From the NCBI RefSeq assembly GCF_019024285.1, contig NZ_WMKZ01000022.1, positions 1 through 64,000 on the forward strand: a DNA stretch of 64,000 nucleotides. The letters run 5' to 3'. Under the pieces are notes generated by a model. That model ran no database searches, was not told where the DNA came from, and saw only the letters and a program-made list of their open reading frames with translations. A program made the position numbers and the translations under genes. The DNA comes from Alkalihalobacterium elongatum (GTDB lineage: Bacteria > Bacillota > Bacilli > Bacillales > Bacillaceae_F). Each line of letters begins with the position of its first letter. Position 1 is the first letter of the stretch. Of the stretch, positions 51,427-60,145 are shown piece after piece.

Positions 51427-51561
51427 GTCTTTTATAGGTATTGGTCAACCGTTTAATTCCTAAAGGATTTCAAGGCTATCCACTTCAAGTGTTCTTTCTT
51501 TTCTTAGTAATGAATATGGATCTTCTGTAAGGAAAAATGATTTAAGGAGGGACTGCTCCTA

Positions 51562-52452
51562 ATGACAGATCACTATGAACAGCTGAAACACTTGATTGAG
51601 AAAAGAAATTACATGTTTGTAGATAGTAAACGAAATGAGGATGTAATCATCTCAGAAATTGACAAGAAGTGTCTAGATCGAAAATTAACTAGCTTACATT
51701 CAAGAGATAGTGAACTAGTTAATTCAACCGTCAATGCACAGGTACTTGGGCAACAAACTTACGATCACGAAACTAAAGTAGAATATGCTCTACACTATCA
51801 ACAATCGATTAAACAACGAAGGAATTTTTATATAGAGGAATCTATTCAACACCGAATTGCCACTTTTAATGGCAATGAATTAATGGATGACGTTGAAATA
51901 ATACCCTCTAATGTAGAAGAAACAACCCCGAATCTTGAGCGGATACCAGATGTTGAGGAATCAGAAGAGCGCTGGAACTATGACAGGAGAGAAGCAGTAC
52001 GTTATGCTGAACGATGGTGGAACGATTACAACCCAGAATTTCGTAAGTTTACGGATAACTGTACAAATTTTATCTCACAATGCTTAAGAGCTGGAGGCGC
52101 CCCTATGGTTGGGAACCCTAATCGGTCAAGAGGATGGTGGTATCAAAACAAGAACTGGAGCTACAGTTGGTCTGTTGCTCATTCCATGCGCTGGCATTTA
52201 AGTGGTGCAAAATCTGGCTTAAGGGGAAAAGAAATGCCGTCAGCTAGTGAACTGTCTCCAGGTGATGTGATTTGTTATGATTTTAATGGTGATGGTAGAT
52301 GGCAACATACTACAATTGTTGTTGCTAGAGACGAGAATGGTGAACCACTTGTCAATGCACAAACTACAAATAGTCGAATGCGCTATTGGAAATACGAGGA
52401 TTCAACAGCCTGGACGCCTAACATCAAATATAAATTTTTCAGAATTACTTAG
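51562..52452 (+). CDS. Amidase-domain cell-wall protein (YhbB-like)
   Basis: 296 residues. The C-terminal half is an Amidase_6 domain: YDRREAVRYAERWWNDYNPEFRKFTDNCTNFISQCLRAGG (catalytic Cys in DNCTNF), PGDVICYDFNGDGRWQHTTIVVARD (His in QHTTIV) and VNAQTTNS. The N-terminal ~130 residues are a charged, helical region without signal peptide. TTAAGGAGG precedes the ATG. Position between queG/ogt and trmL matches yhbB of B. subtilis, linked to sporulation or cell-wall turnover. Confidence 0.85.
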   Translation: MTDHYEQLKHLIEKRNYMFVDSKRNEDVIISEIDKKCLDRKLTSLHSRDSELVNSTVNAQVLGQQTYDHETKVEYALHYQQSIKQRRNFYIEESIQHRIATFNGNELMDDVEIIPSNVEETTPNLERIPDVEESEERWNYDRREAVRYAERWWNDYNPEFRKFTDNCTNFISQCLRAGGAPMVGNPNRSRGWWYQNKNWSYSWSVAHSMRWHLSGAKSGLRGKEMPSASELSPGDVICYDFNGDGRWQHTTIVVARDENGEPLVNAQTTNSRMRYWKYEDSTAWTPNIKYKFFRIT

Positions 52453-52468
52453 TCATATGAATGAACTA

Positions 52469-52504
52469 GGTACCTCAAGAAAACTTTTGGGGTATCTTTT
52501 TTTT
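52469..52504 (+). terminator. Terminator after the amidase gene
   Basis: GGTACCTCAA - GAAAAC - TTTTGGGGTATC followed by TTTTTTTT. Confidence 0.7.
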
Positions 52505-52638
52505 GTCTGAGTATTTTTCTCAATAGTGGTGTTTGCAATGGGGTATGGGAATATAATAAGTATCCTAATTCTTTTCTTCCCCAAACTAAATGGTATAATA
52601 ATTCATAGCAAATTAAATTTAATTGAGGTGTACATAAA

Positions 52639-53112
52639 TTGGGATTACATATTGTATTATATCAGCCTGAAATTCCAGCAAATACTGGGAATATTGCTAG
52701 AACATGTGCGGGAACAGATACTTCCTTACATTTAATTCGTCCATTAGGTTTCTCAACCGATGATAAAATGCTAAAACGAGCAGGATGCGATTACTGGCCT
52801 AATGTAAAAATAAATTATTATGACTCTATGGATGAATTATTTAATACATTCCCAGCAGGTCTTTTTTATTTTATTGAAACTGTTGGAACAAAAAATTATA
52901 GTGAATTTGACTATAGCGATGAAAGCAAAGACATCTTTTTTGTTTTTGGTCGTGAAACGACTGGATTGCCAAAAGAATTATTAGAGGAACGAAAGGATTA
53001 TTGTCTACGTATTCCACAAAATGAAAAAATACGTTCTTTAAATCTTTCGAATACTGCAGCTATCGTTATATATGAAGCGATCCGCCAGCAAGGGTTTCGT
53101 GGGTTAGTGTAA
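52639..53112 (+). CDS. trmL: tRNA (cytidine/uridine-34-2'-O)-methyltransferase TrmL
   Basis: 157 residues, TTG start after GAGGTG. SPOUT (trefoil-knot) methyltransferase: LHIVLYQPEIPANTGNIARTCAGTDTSLHLIRPLGFSTDDKMLKRAGCDYW, FVFGRETTGLP (AdoMet loop) and the C-terminal knot RIPQNEKIRSLNLSNTAAIVIYEAIRQQ. It methylates the wobble base of tRNA-Leu(CAA) and tRNA-Leu(TAA), interestingly the same tRNAs at the left edge of the window. The B. subtilis relative is CspR. Confidence 0.95.
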   Translation: MGLHIVLYQPEIPANTGNIARTCAGTDTSLHLIRPLGFSTDDKMLKRAGCDYWPNVKINYYDSMDELFNTFPAGLFYFIETVGTKNYSEFDYSDESKDIFFVFGRETTGLPKELLEERKDYCLRIPQNEKIRSLNLSNTAAIVIYEAIRQQGFRGLV

Positions 53113-53152
53113 TTTATAACTTCAATAATAAGTGAATATAACATAGACCAAA

Positions 53153-53190
53153 AATAGACCTATCCTCAAAATGAGAATAGGTCTATCTTA
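53153..53190. terminator. Bidirectional terminator
   Basis: AATAGACCTATCCTCA - AAA - TGAGAATAGGTCTATC between convergent trmL and the small membrane gene. Confidence 0.8.
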
Positions 53191-53198
53191 GGTAAGTA

Positions 53199-53288
53199 TT
53201 AATTTTTGTGAGGCTTTTCTTCGTAACCAGCAGTGAAGATAGCTGAAAGAAATGCTACACAAACGCCTAGAATAAGTAGTAAGCCCAT
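53199..53288 (-). CDS. 29-residue membrane peptide
   Basis: MGLLLILGVCVAFLSAIFTAGYEEKPHKN. A strong AAGGAGGAAAATCTACA precedes the ATG, so it is surely translated. One hydrophobic span (LLLILGVCVAFLSAIFTA) and a short charged tail. Peptides of this type are widespread in bacilli and often bind a larger membrane complex; the partner is not known here. Confidence 0.75.
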   Translation of the reverse strand: MGLLLILGVCVAFLSAIFTAGYEEKPHKN

Positions 53289-53476
53289 TGTAGATTTTCC
53301 TCCTTAAAAGCAATCAAACCTATTTCCTTATTATAATGTATCATAATCGTGTTGTGAATGTATGTAGCTAAGTTTTCTTCGAAAGAAATATGATTTTTCT
53401 ATGAACTGTCCATTAATTTCTATAATTGACATACTTTTGTGTATAATAGGAGAGTAAAAATAAAGGAGGGACCAAT

Positions 53477-53782
53477 ATGTATGTAGTAATGAATGAGCTT
53501 CACGTACCGAAAGAAGCAAAGCAACATTTAGCAGATCGTTTTGGAAAAAGTTCTGAGAATATGAAAAATGTTCCTGGCTGTTTAGAATTTTTATTTTTAG
53601 ACAATGAAACAGAAGAAGGTAAACAAGTTGTGTTTACGAAGTGGGAATCAAAAGAAGATTATGAGGCATGGTTACATAGTGATGCATTTAAACGTGCTCA
53701 TCAGGAAAAGCGTGAATCAAAAGAAAAAGGCCCAGCTACAGGAAATGAATTAAACGCATATCGTGTTATTCACCACACATAA
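53477..53782 (+). CDS. Antibiotic-biosynthesis-monooxygenase-fold protein, heme-degrading type
   Basis: 101 residues, AAGGAGGG before ATG. A dimeric alpha/beta barrel fold of ABM type with KNVPGCLEFLFLD, VVFTKWESKEDYEAWLHSDAFKRAH: the pattern of IsdG/HmoA-like heme monooxygenases, which open heme to release iron. The heme-ligand histidine may be H in SDAFKRAHQ. Iron control (Fur) would be expected but no box was found. Confidence 0.8.
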   Translation: MYVVMNELHVPKEAKQHLADRFGKSSENMKNVPGCLEFLFLDNETEEGKQVVFTKWESKEDYEAWLHSDAFKRAHQEKRESKEKGPATGNELNAYRVIHHT

Positions 53783-53797
53783 AGGTACAATGTTTTA

Positions 53798-53832
53798 GTC
53801 AGGCACCAGTTTATCTGGTAGCCTGACATTTT
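53798..53832 (+). terminator. Terminator after the monooxygenase
   Basis: GTCAGGC-ACCAG - TTTAT - CTGGT-A-GCCTGAC followed by ATTTTG. Confidence 0.8.
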
Positions 53833-53893
53833 GTTTATTGGTGATCATTCATTAGAGAGTCAAGGCAGCAAAAGATTAGGAGAGTTATTTTTT

Positions 53894-54451
53894 ATGAAAA
53901 ATAAGTATATTACGAGCCACTTTCCCTTGTTTTCAATCTTAATTTATAGTACTTCGATCGCCCTTTTTACGGAAGGATTTATTGTTAATCAACTTGAGAT
54001 ATTAGGTATATATGATGGGATGATGCAATTTTTCTCTGAGAGTGGAATTAAAATAACGTTATTATTTTTATTATTACTATTTTTCTTTATGGTATTTTCG
54101 GCTTTAAAATTGATTGCTGATACAGTAGTTCAGCTGTCTTTGTTATTTTTTTCTCAGGATGAAAAAGGTGATGAACTAAACAAAATCCGTTCGGGTACTT
54201 GGATATACTTAATATCTAGTCTGATTGCACTTATCTTTTTTCATTCTATCGTAGTAATTATTATAGTTTTTGTTACAGCTACCTTTTTCTATTTTGTATT
54301 CTTTTTATATAAATTAAGTCATTCCTTAACACCACTACATATGTTTGGGTTGATTATGTTTCACTTACTATTTTGGTTTACTTTTATTATTAGTGTTGCT
54401 TATGCAACGTTAAAGCTTTATAACAGCTTTATTGCCAGTTTACCCTTATAA
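53894..54451 (+). CDS. yufK: DUF5366 membrane protein (YufK-like)
   Basis: 185 residues. The ATG at 53894 is preferred (MKNKYITSHFPLF...), with AGGAGAG 9 bases upstream; a longer frame starts 21 codons earlier without ribosome site. Five hydrophobic segments (LFSILIYSTSIALF, TLLFLLLLFFFMVFSAL, WIYLISSLIALIFF, IVVIIIVFVTATFFYFVFF, MFGLIMFHLLFWFTFIISVAYA). The motif FMVFSALKLIADT...LSLLFFSQDEKGDELNKIRSGTWIY is that of YufK. Function unknown. Confidence 0.8.
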   Translation: MKNKYITSHFPLFSILIYSTSIALFTEGFIVNQLEILGIYDGMMQFFSESGIKITLLFLLLLFFFMVFSALKLIADTVVQLSLLFFSQDEKGDELNKIRSGTWIYLISSLIALIFFHSIVVIIIVFVTATFFYFVFFLYKLSHSLTPLHMFGLIMFHLLFWFTFIISVAYATLKLYNSFIASLPL

Positions 54452-54549
54452 AAATTCGAGTTAAAATAAAAAGCAGTTCCATAACGTCGAGATTATTAAA
54501 TTAAACAGCCGTTTCTCCACGAAATCGGAACGGAAAAACTTACTTTGAT

Positions 54550-54576
54550 AGTGGGGGATGAAGGAAAACCCCCACT
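54550..54576. other. GC-rich hairpin between yufK-like and PBP genes
   Basis: AGTGGGGG - ATGAAGGAAAA - CCCCCACT, an 8-bp stem with no T-run on either side in the right place except seven A after it on the plus strand. It may terminate the PBP transcript with poor U-tract, or stabilise a mRNA end. Confidence 0.5.
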
Positions 54577-54587
54577 CAAAAAAAGTT

Positions 54588-56486
54588 TCACTTTATATTA
54601 CGCATAATATCTCTCCAAATTACTATGTGTGGACCCCTACTATAAATCGATTGAAGGGAGGAAGGCTGATCTTTTCCTACCCACACACCCGCAGTGTAAT
54701 CGTCTTTGATGCCGACAAACCAAATGTCATGAAATGAATTTGTAGTCCCCGTTTTTCCACCGATATATGTGCTTGGTTGATTTGCTCTTTTACCAGTACC
54801 TTCAGTTACTACTTTATTAAGGAGAACCTTCATTTGTTGATTGACACTCGAGTTCCATAAATGCTGCGGAGTTTCATTCCATTCATATAGAACATTTCCT
54901 TTAAGGTCTGTAACTCTTCGTATGCCATAAGAACTTTGGTATATTCCATCATTCGCAAAAGTCGTATACGCTTTCGTTAACTCAAGAGGTGACATCCCGT
55001 TTGTAAATCCACCGAGCGCAGCAGATAAACGATAATCATTAGGAATTAAACGACTGAAACTGAATTTATCTAAATAGCGAAAAGATGTATCAACTCCAGT
55101 TCTATCAAGAATTCGAACAGCAGGAGTATTATAGGAATGCTTAAAGGCAGTTTCAAGCGAAACAATACCGTACTGAGCCCCACCAAAATTTTTCGGACAA
55201 TAATCTTTCTTACAAAAGTTATCAGCATTCACTGAACTTTGATTAGAAACGCTATGTTCAGCAATATAAGGAGCGTAAACGAGCAAAGGCTTTATTGTTG
55301 AGCCAGGTTGTCTAAATGCTTGATAACCACGGTGGAAATCAAACTTTTTATAATTTCGGCCGCCAGTGATGGCAACAATCTCTTTTGTTGGGTGGTGAAT
55401 GATGACAGCTGAACTCTGTATATCGTTATTTGGCAAATTTCTTTCGGTCGCTTCAATTGATTTGCGCTGAAGATCAGGGTCCAAAGCGGTTTCAATTCGA
55501 ATACCTTTCTCGTACATCTTTTGGACTCGTTCGTCCAACTTTTGTTGTACAGCTCGTTTACTTTCGGAAGTAGCATTTTCTAGTTGCTGTTTGTACCCTT
55601 CTTTATAGGCAATAAGCTGGGTTAGTTCATAGTGTATATACGTGACATAGTCAGGATAGAGATCAACTTTCTTCGATAATGCTAATTGAATTGGTTCATC
55701 AATTGCTTTTTCATACTCTTTTTGACCAATGGCTTCTGCTTCTAACATTTTTTCTAAAATCCATTGTTGCCGTAGTTTAGTATTTTGGCTGTTTTTGACT
55801 GGATTGTAGTGAGATGGGTTATTCGGTATCGCACATAAAAATGAAATTTCAGCTAGAGTTAATTCATTACTCGGTTTACTAAAATAATAGTGGCTGGCAG
55901 CTTCAAAACCGTATACACCATTGTGAAAAAAGATGGTGTTAATATAAAGCTCAATAATTTTTTCTTTAGTATACAATTGCTCAAGTTTGTAAGCATATAA
56001 TAGTTCACTAAGTTTTCTGTCATAAGTTTGGTCATGGGATAGAAATAAATTTCGAACAAGCTGTTGCGTAATAGTACTTGCGCCTTCTTCAATACTATTA
56101 TTCTTATAATTTGTTATAAAAGCCCTTACGATCGATGCAGGGTCATATCCTCTATGCTCAAGAAATCGCCTGTCTTCTGTTGCAATAAATGCATTAATAA
56201 CGGTTTGGGGGATGTCTTCAAAAGGTAAGTAAATACGATTTACAGCTTGATATACTTCTGAAATTAAATTTCCATGGCGATCATACATGTAGCTATTAGT
56301 TGATAATTGAACTTCTTTTATTTTAATGTGTTCATCTAAAACGGATTGGATTGACTGTATATTGGACATTTCATTCACAGTGTTAATCGTCATGAATGAG
56401 AAGATAACTAAAAGGACTGCGGTTAGAAATAAACCAGTTCCGATACGCATGTTGTTCACTCTTCTCTTTAGTGTTTTATCTTTCAT
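54588..56486 (-). CDS. Class A penicillin-binding protein (PBP1A family)
   Basis: Up to 632 residues. A single membrane span (LFLTAVLLVIFSFMTINTV, ~18-36), then a glycosyltransferase domain (IATEDRRFLEHRGYDPASIVRAF with catalytic E, GASTITQQLVRN, SELLYAYKLEQLYTKEKIIELYINTIFF) and a transpeptidase domain with GSTIKP (SxxK), SYNTPA (SxN) and GGKTGTTN (KTG). It builds peptidoglycan. The start is uncertain: no ribosome site precedes the ATG at 56486, and a GTG (56459) or ATG (56450) is possible. It resembles PbpG/PBP2d, a sporulation-linked enzyme, which fits the prkA gene opposite. Confidence 0.92.
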   Translation of the reverse strand: MKDKTLKRRVNNMRIGTGLFLTAVLLVIFSFMTINTVNEMSNIQSIQSVLDEHIKIKEVQLSTNSYMYDRHGNLISEVYQAVNRIYLPFEDIPQTVINAFIATEDRRFLEHRGYDPASIVRAFITNYKNNSIEEGASTITQQLVRNLFLSHDQTYDRKLSELLYAYKLEQLYTKEKIIELYINTIFFHNGVYGFEAASHYYFSKPSNELTLAEISFLCAIPNNPSHYNPVKNSQNTKLRQQWILEKMLEAEAIGQKEYEKAIDEPIQLALSKKVDLYPDYVTYIHYELTQLIAYKEGYKQQLENATSESKRAVQQKLDERVQKMYEKGIRIETALDPDLQRKSIEATERNLPNNDIQSSAVIIHHPTKEIVAITGGRNYKKFDFHRGYQAFRQPGSTIKPLLVYAPYIAEHSVSNQSSVNADNFCKKDYCPKNFGGAQYGIVSLETAFKHSYNTPAVRILDRTGVDTSFRYLDKFSFSRLIPNDYRLSAALGGFTNGMSPLELTKAYTTFANDGIYQSSYGIRRVTDLKGNVLYEWNETPQHLWNSSVNQQMKVLLNKVVTEGTGKRANQPSTYIGGKTGTTNSFHDIWFVGIKDDYTAGVWVGKDQPSSLQSIYSRGPHIVIWRDIMRNIK

Positions 56487-56860
56487 ATTTTATATGATTT
56501 AGGACTATGAAACTAGTTCTTTTAACGCAATCCGACAGTTTATTCTGTTTAGCTTGTACTAAGACTCCCACTTCAAGCCTTGGGGAAGCGACTAAGTGGT
56601 AGACGATGGAACACTCACTAAAATCGCCACTTCCTGTAGCGACGTGTGTGACCTACGTAGGGCACAGTAACAACCCAATTGGTTCAAATAATTTTCATTG
56701 AGGAGTGAGAAACCGCCCACTAAAAATTTTCACTTTATCTATCTTGTAAAAAGTATCCTACTTGTCAATGAATCTAGAATCAAGGGCATGATTATGTTAT
56801 TGCGTGCATAGGATGAATTAACAACGGCAAATGTTTAGACTTGAGAGGAGGACCAAATAT
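56487..56860. promoter_or_regulatory. Region before prkA with candidate sigma-E promoter
   Basis: GCATGATT (56786) and GCATAGGAT (56806-56814) are 13 bp apart, near the -35 (xxATAxT) and -10 (CATAxxxT) pattern of sigma-E promoters; prkA is known to be sigma-E dependent. The same 9-mer GCATAGGAT is at 59981 before yhbH. The rest of the stretch includes CCTACGTAGG (56653) and nothing else recognised. Confidence 0.4.
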
Positions 56861-58756
56861 ATGGATATTTTAGGTAGAATTAGGTACCACCGGGAAGAAG
56901 AAGAGAAACTACATTGGCGCGGTACATTTGCTGAGTACTTACAGATCATTAAGGAAAATCCACAGGTTGCTCAAACTGCACATTCTCGTGTTTACAATAT
57001 GATTAAAGATGCAGGTGTTGAAGAAGAAAACGGCAAGAAAAAGTATAACTTTTTTAGTGATCAAATTTATGGGGTAGAAGAGTCGATTGAAAAGCTTGTA
57101 GAGGAATATTTTCATTCCGCCGCTAAGCGTTTAGATGTAAGAAAGCGTATTTTGCTATTAATGGGACCTGTAAGTGGTGGTAAATCGACGCTAGTTACAA
57201 TGCTAAAACGTGGGTTAGAACAATATACACGTACAGATGCAGGCGCTGTCTATGCCATTGCTGGTTGTCCAATGCATGAGGATCCGCTTCATTTAATTCC
57301 ACAGCATCTAAGAGGGGATTTCTATGAAGAGTATGGAATTAAAATAGAAGGGAATCTATCTCCTCTTAATATGATGAGGGTTGAAAAAGAATACGGTGGC
57401 CGAATTGAGGATGTTCTAATTGAAAGAATTTTCTTATCAGAAGATAGACGTGTTGGTGTTGGAACGTTTAGTCCTTCAGATCCAAAATCACAGGATATTG
57501 CAGATCTAACAGGAAGTATTGACTTTTCAACGATTGCTGAATATGGATCGGAATCTGATCCTCGTGCCTATCGGTTTGACGGGGAATTAAATAAGGCGAA
57601 CCGAGGGATAATGGAGTTCCAGGAGATGTTAAAGTGTGATGAAAAGTTCTTATGGCACTTACTATCTCTTACTCAAGAGGGGAACTTTAAAGCCGGTCGA
57701 TTTGCACTTATATCTGCAGATGAATTAATTGTAGCTCATACAAATGAATCAGAATACAAATCGTTTATTGCTAATAAGAAAAACGAGGCACTTCACTCTC
57801 GGATGATTGTAATGAAAATTCCGTATAATCTGAAAGTTAGTGAAGAAGAGCGAATTTATAAGAAAATGATAAAAGATAGCGATATTTCTAATGTACACAT
57901 TGCACCACATGCTTTAAGAATAGCTGCGATCTTTACGATCCTAACAAGACTAAAAGAGCCTAAGAAACAAAGTGTTGATATTGTAAAGAAAATGAAGCTA
58001 TATGATGGCGAAATTGTCGAAGGCTTTAACAATCAAGACTTAGAGGAGTTAAAGAAAGAGTATCCTGATGAAGGTATGACAGGAATCGACCCAAGATATG
58101 TCATTAATCGTATTTCCTCGGCAATTATTCGTAAGGAAATGACATCTATCAATGCATTGGATGTGCTAAGGTCTATTAAAGAAGGATTAGATCAACATGC
58201 TTCAATTTCGAAAGAAGACCGCGAGAGATATATTGACTTTATTTCGATTGCACGGAAAGAATATGATGACATTGCGAAAAAAGAAGTTCAAAAAGCATTT
58301 GTTTATTCGTATGACGAATCAGCGAAAACACTTATGGATAACTATCTAGATAATGTTGAAGCTTATTGTAATAAAAATAAGCTTTATGATCCATTAACAG
58401 GTGAGGAAATGTCACCAGATGAGAAGCTAATGCGTTCGATTGAGGAACAGATCGGAATTTCTGAAAATGCTAAAAAAGCGTTCCGTGAGGAAATTCTTAT
58501 TCGTATTTCTGCTTATGCACGAAAAGGGAAGAAATTTGATTACAATTCTCATGAACGCTTAAGAGAAGCAATTCAGAAAAAGCTATTTGCTGACTTAAAA
58601 GATATTGTTAAGATTACAACTTCAACAAAAACTCCTGATGAGTCGCAATTGAAAAAAGTAAATGAAGTTATTGCAAGGTTAATAGATGAACATGGTTACA
58701 ATTCCGTCTCGGCGAATGATTTACTTCGTTATGTAGGTAGTTTATTGAACCGATAG
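56861..58756 (+). CDS. prkA: PrkA AAA+ protease/serine kinase-like protein
   Basis: 631 residues from ATG 56861 (GAGAGGAGG 8 bases upstream; ten earlier codons lack a ribosome site). An AAA+ domain is N-terminal, with GPVSGGKSTLV (Walker A variant), Walker B and sensor regions; the C-terminal third resembles the kinase region named PrkA (YRFDGELNKANRGIMEFQEMLKC, HSRMIVMKIPYN, GMTGIDPRYVINRISSAII). It is a sporulation protein, now reported as a Lon-like protease with kinase-like features, acting in the mother cell. yhbH follows after one gene and is usually adjacent. Confidence 0.95.
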   Translation: MDILGRIRYHREEEEKLHWRGTFAEYLQIIKENPQVAQTAHSRVYNMIKDAGVEEENGKKKYNFFSDQIYGVEESIEKLVEEYFHSAAKRLDVRKRILLLMGPVSGGKSTLVTMLKRGLEQYTRTDAGAVYAIAGCPMHEDPLHLIPQHLRGDFYEEYGIKIEGNLSPLNMMRVEKEYGGRIEDVLIERIFLSEDRRVGVGTFSPSDPKSQDIADLTGSIDFSTIAEYGSESDPRAYRFDGELNKANRGIMEFQEMLKCDEKFLWHLLSLTQEGNFKAGRFALISADELIVAHTNESEYKSFIANKKNEALHSRMIVMKIPYNLKVSEEERIYKKMIKDSDISNVHIAPHALRIAAIFTILTRLKEPKKQSVDIVKKMKLYDGEIVEGFNNQDLEELKKEYPDEGMTGIDPRYVINRISSAIIRKEMTSINALDVLRSIKEGLDQHASISKEDRERYIDFISIARKEYDDIAKKEVQKAFVYSYDESAKTLMDNYLDNVEAYCNKNKLYDPLTGEEMSPDEKLMRSIEEQIGISENAKKAFREEILIRISAYARKGKKFDYNSHERLREAIQKKLFADLKDIVKITTSTKTPDESQLKKVNEVIARLIDEHGYNSVSANDLLRYVGSLLNR

Positions 58757-58768
58757 TTCAATAAAAAG

Positions 58769-58799
58769 ACACCCTCAGTCAATAGTAGACTGGGGGTGT
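58769..58799. terminator. Bidirectional terminator
   Basis: ACACCCTCAGTC - AATAGTA - GACTGGGGGTGT. It overlaps the last codons of the minus-strand gene ending at 58779. Confidence 0.75.
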
Positions 58800-59660
58800 A
58801 TACATTTTAATCATGATTTCTTTTATTTTAGTATAAAAAGACATAGGAGTATAAATGAAGGGGTTTTCGAGTTCTATTGGTGAATTAAACTGATCTTGGT
58901 TTTCATTAATACTAATAATATCAAATGAGTTATTTCCAGTGAGCTCATTGTTTACTGATTTTCGTATTTTCCCTTTATGAGACAAACCATTAGCCAGTTC
59001 ATCGTAAGTGTCGTGACTTTCTTCGCCGTTAATAGTGAAACTTAATTTATAGCCATTAACTAGTGGGGCATTATAGACCGATTTCAGCATGGCTGTAAAG
59101 TAAATACTGTAGGTTTCACTTTCTAAGTAGCGGCTTGGAGGTGGCAATATGGTAACCGTTTGTTCATTATCATTAATAATTAAGCTGTCTACTTTATTTC
59201 CTATAGAATCAAGAACAAAGAGGGTGTTTGGAGCTATTGTATCAGGGTTGATTTGATCACTAAACGTAAATGTCCAAGTTTTATTATGAGGAACATCCTC
59301 ATAATAGCCAAGAGACTCAAAAACAACGTCTTCATTAAAAATCCTTATTGTATCTCCTTGTTTATACTCAACTGGTAGCTGCTGTTTACTTTTTGTTATT
59401 TGATCAAATGGTTGCTTGGCTTCTAAAGGGTCTGGTTCAACTAGACGATAATAAATATCTAGAAATCCTTCGTAGTAGTTCCACTCACGAATATCAATCT
59501 TATAGTCTTCTGTTAGCTTCTCATCCCATTGGAGCGTGACTGTACTTCCGTTTATATCGTATGTAACGTTTTGTTTTGGTTTATTTTGAGCAGATGCTTC
59601 TGGAATAATTAGTGAAATAAAAAAGGTGAGAATTAGAAGCGTTACTGAACATTTTTTCAT
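58779..59660 (-). CDS. Secreted Ig-like (SbsA-type) protein
   Basis: 293 residues. The ATG at 59660 is used: TTGGAGG is 6 bases upstream. A signal peptide with cut near AQA (CSVTLLILTFFISLIIPEASAQ). The middle (~110-220) contains an SbsA Ig-like domain: HNKTWTFTFSDQINPDTIAPNTLFVLDSIGNKVDSLIINDNEQTVTILPPPSRYLESETYSIYFTAMLKS. Such domains are common in surface layer and adhesion proteins. It lies between prkA and yhbH on the opposite strand, an unusual insertion in this sporulation block. The role is unknown. Confidence 0.75.
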   Translation of the reverse strand: MKKCSVTLLILTFFISLIIPEASAQNKPKQNVTYDINGSTVTLQWDEKLTEDYKIDIREWNYYEGFLDIYYRLVEPDPLEAKQPFDQITKSKQQLPVEYKQGDTIRIFNEDVVFESLGYYEDVPHNKTWTFTFSDQINPDTIAPNTLFVLDSIGNKVDSLIINDNEQTVTILPPPSRYLESETYSIYFTAMLKSVYNAPLVNGYKLSFTINGEESHDTYDELANGLSHKGKIRKSVNNELTGNNSFDIISINENQDQFNSPIELENPFIYTPMSFYTKIKEIMIKMYTPPVYY

Positions 59661-59980
59661 AGGAACCTCCAATTCTATAATGTTGCCATTATATATATTT
59701 AGCCATAAAAACTATCTTTTATGCAGTGCTTACAGACTTATCTTTCTACTATACTATAGACGTTATTTCACCAGGAAAAGTTTCAAAAATAAATAAATCA
59801 GACATTTTAATTAAGACCAATCGATTATTTTGTTAATTACTCCAATTATATAGACATGAAAGCGGAGTAATTGCGTATAGTTATCGTTATAGATAGGAAC
59901 GAAAAAGTAGGAAGAGTAACTTGTCCATAAAAAAAAGAACTCAATTTGTCAGAATTTATTGTCAACTCTCTTGTCTAGTT

Positions 59981-59989
59981 GCATAGGAT
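59981..59989 (+). promoter_or_regulatory. Possible sigma-E -10 element before yhbH
   Basis: GCATAGGAT, identical to the 9-mer before prkA (56806-56814). A matching -35 element is weak here. The remaining 59661-60145 has no gene recognised. Confidence 0.3.
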
Positions 59990-60145
59990 AGAGTAAGCAT
60001 CTCTTTTAGTTATTGTTTTATTAGAATAACTAAAAAGGGCAGTCTCAAAAGTATTATATGTAGAGACGTTGAAGGTTGTGAATACAAATTTAATTGTGAA
60101 AAGTAGTGTAGAGAGAGAGTACAAAAATCAAGGAGGGGAATAAAA

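Noticed and set aside
54550-54576. GC-rich hairpin as a definite terminator
   Set aside because: The stem is strong but no T-run follows on the strand that would need it, so it is listed only as a hairpin.
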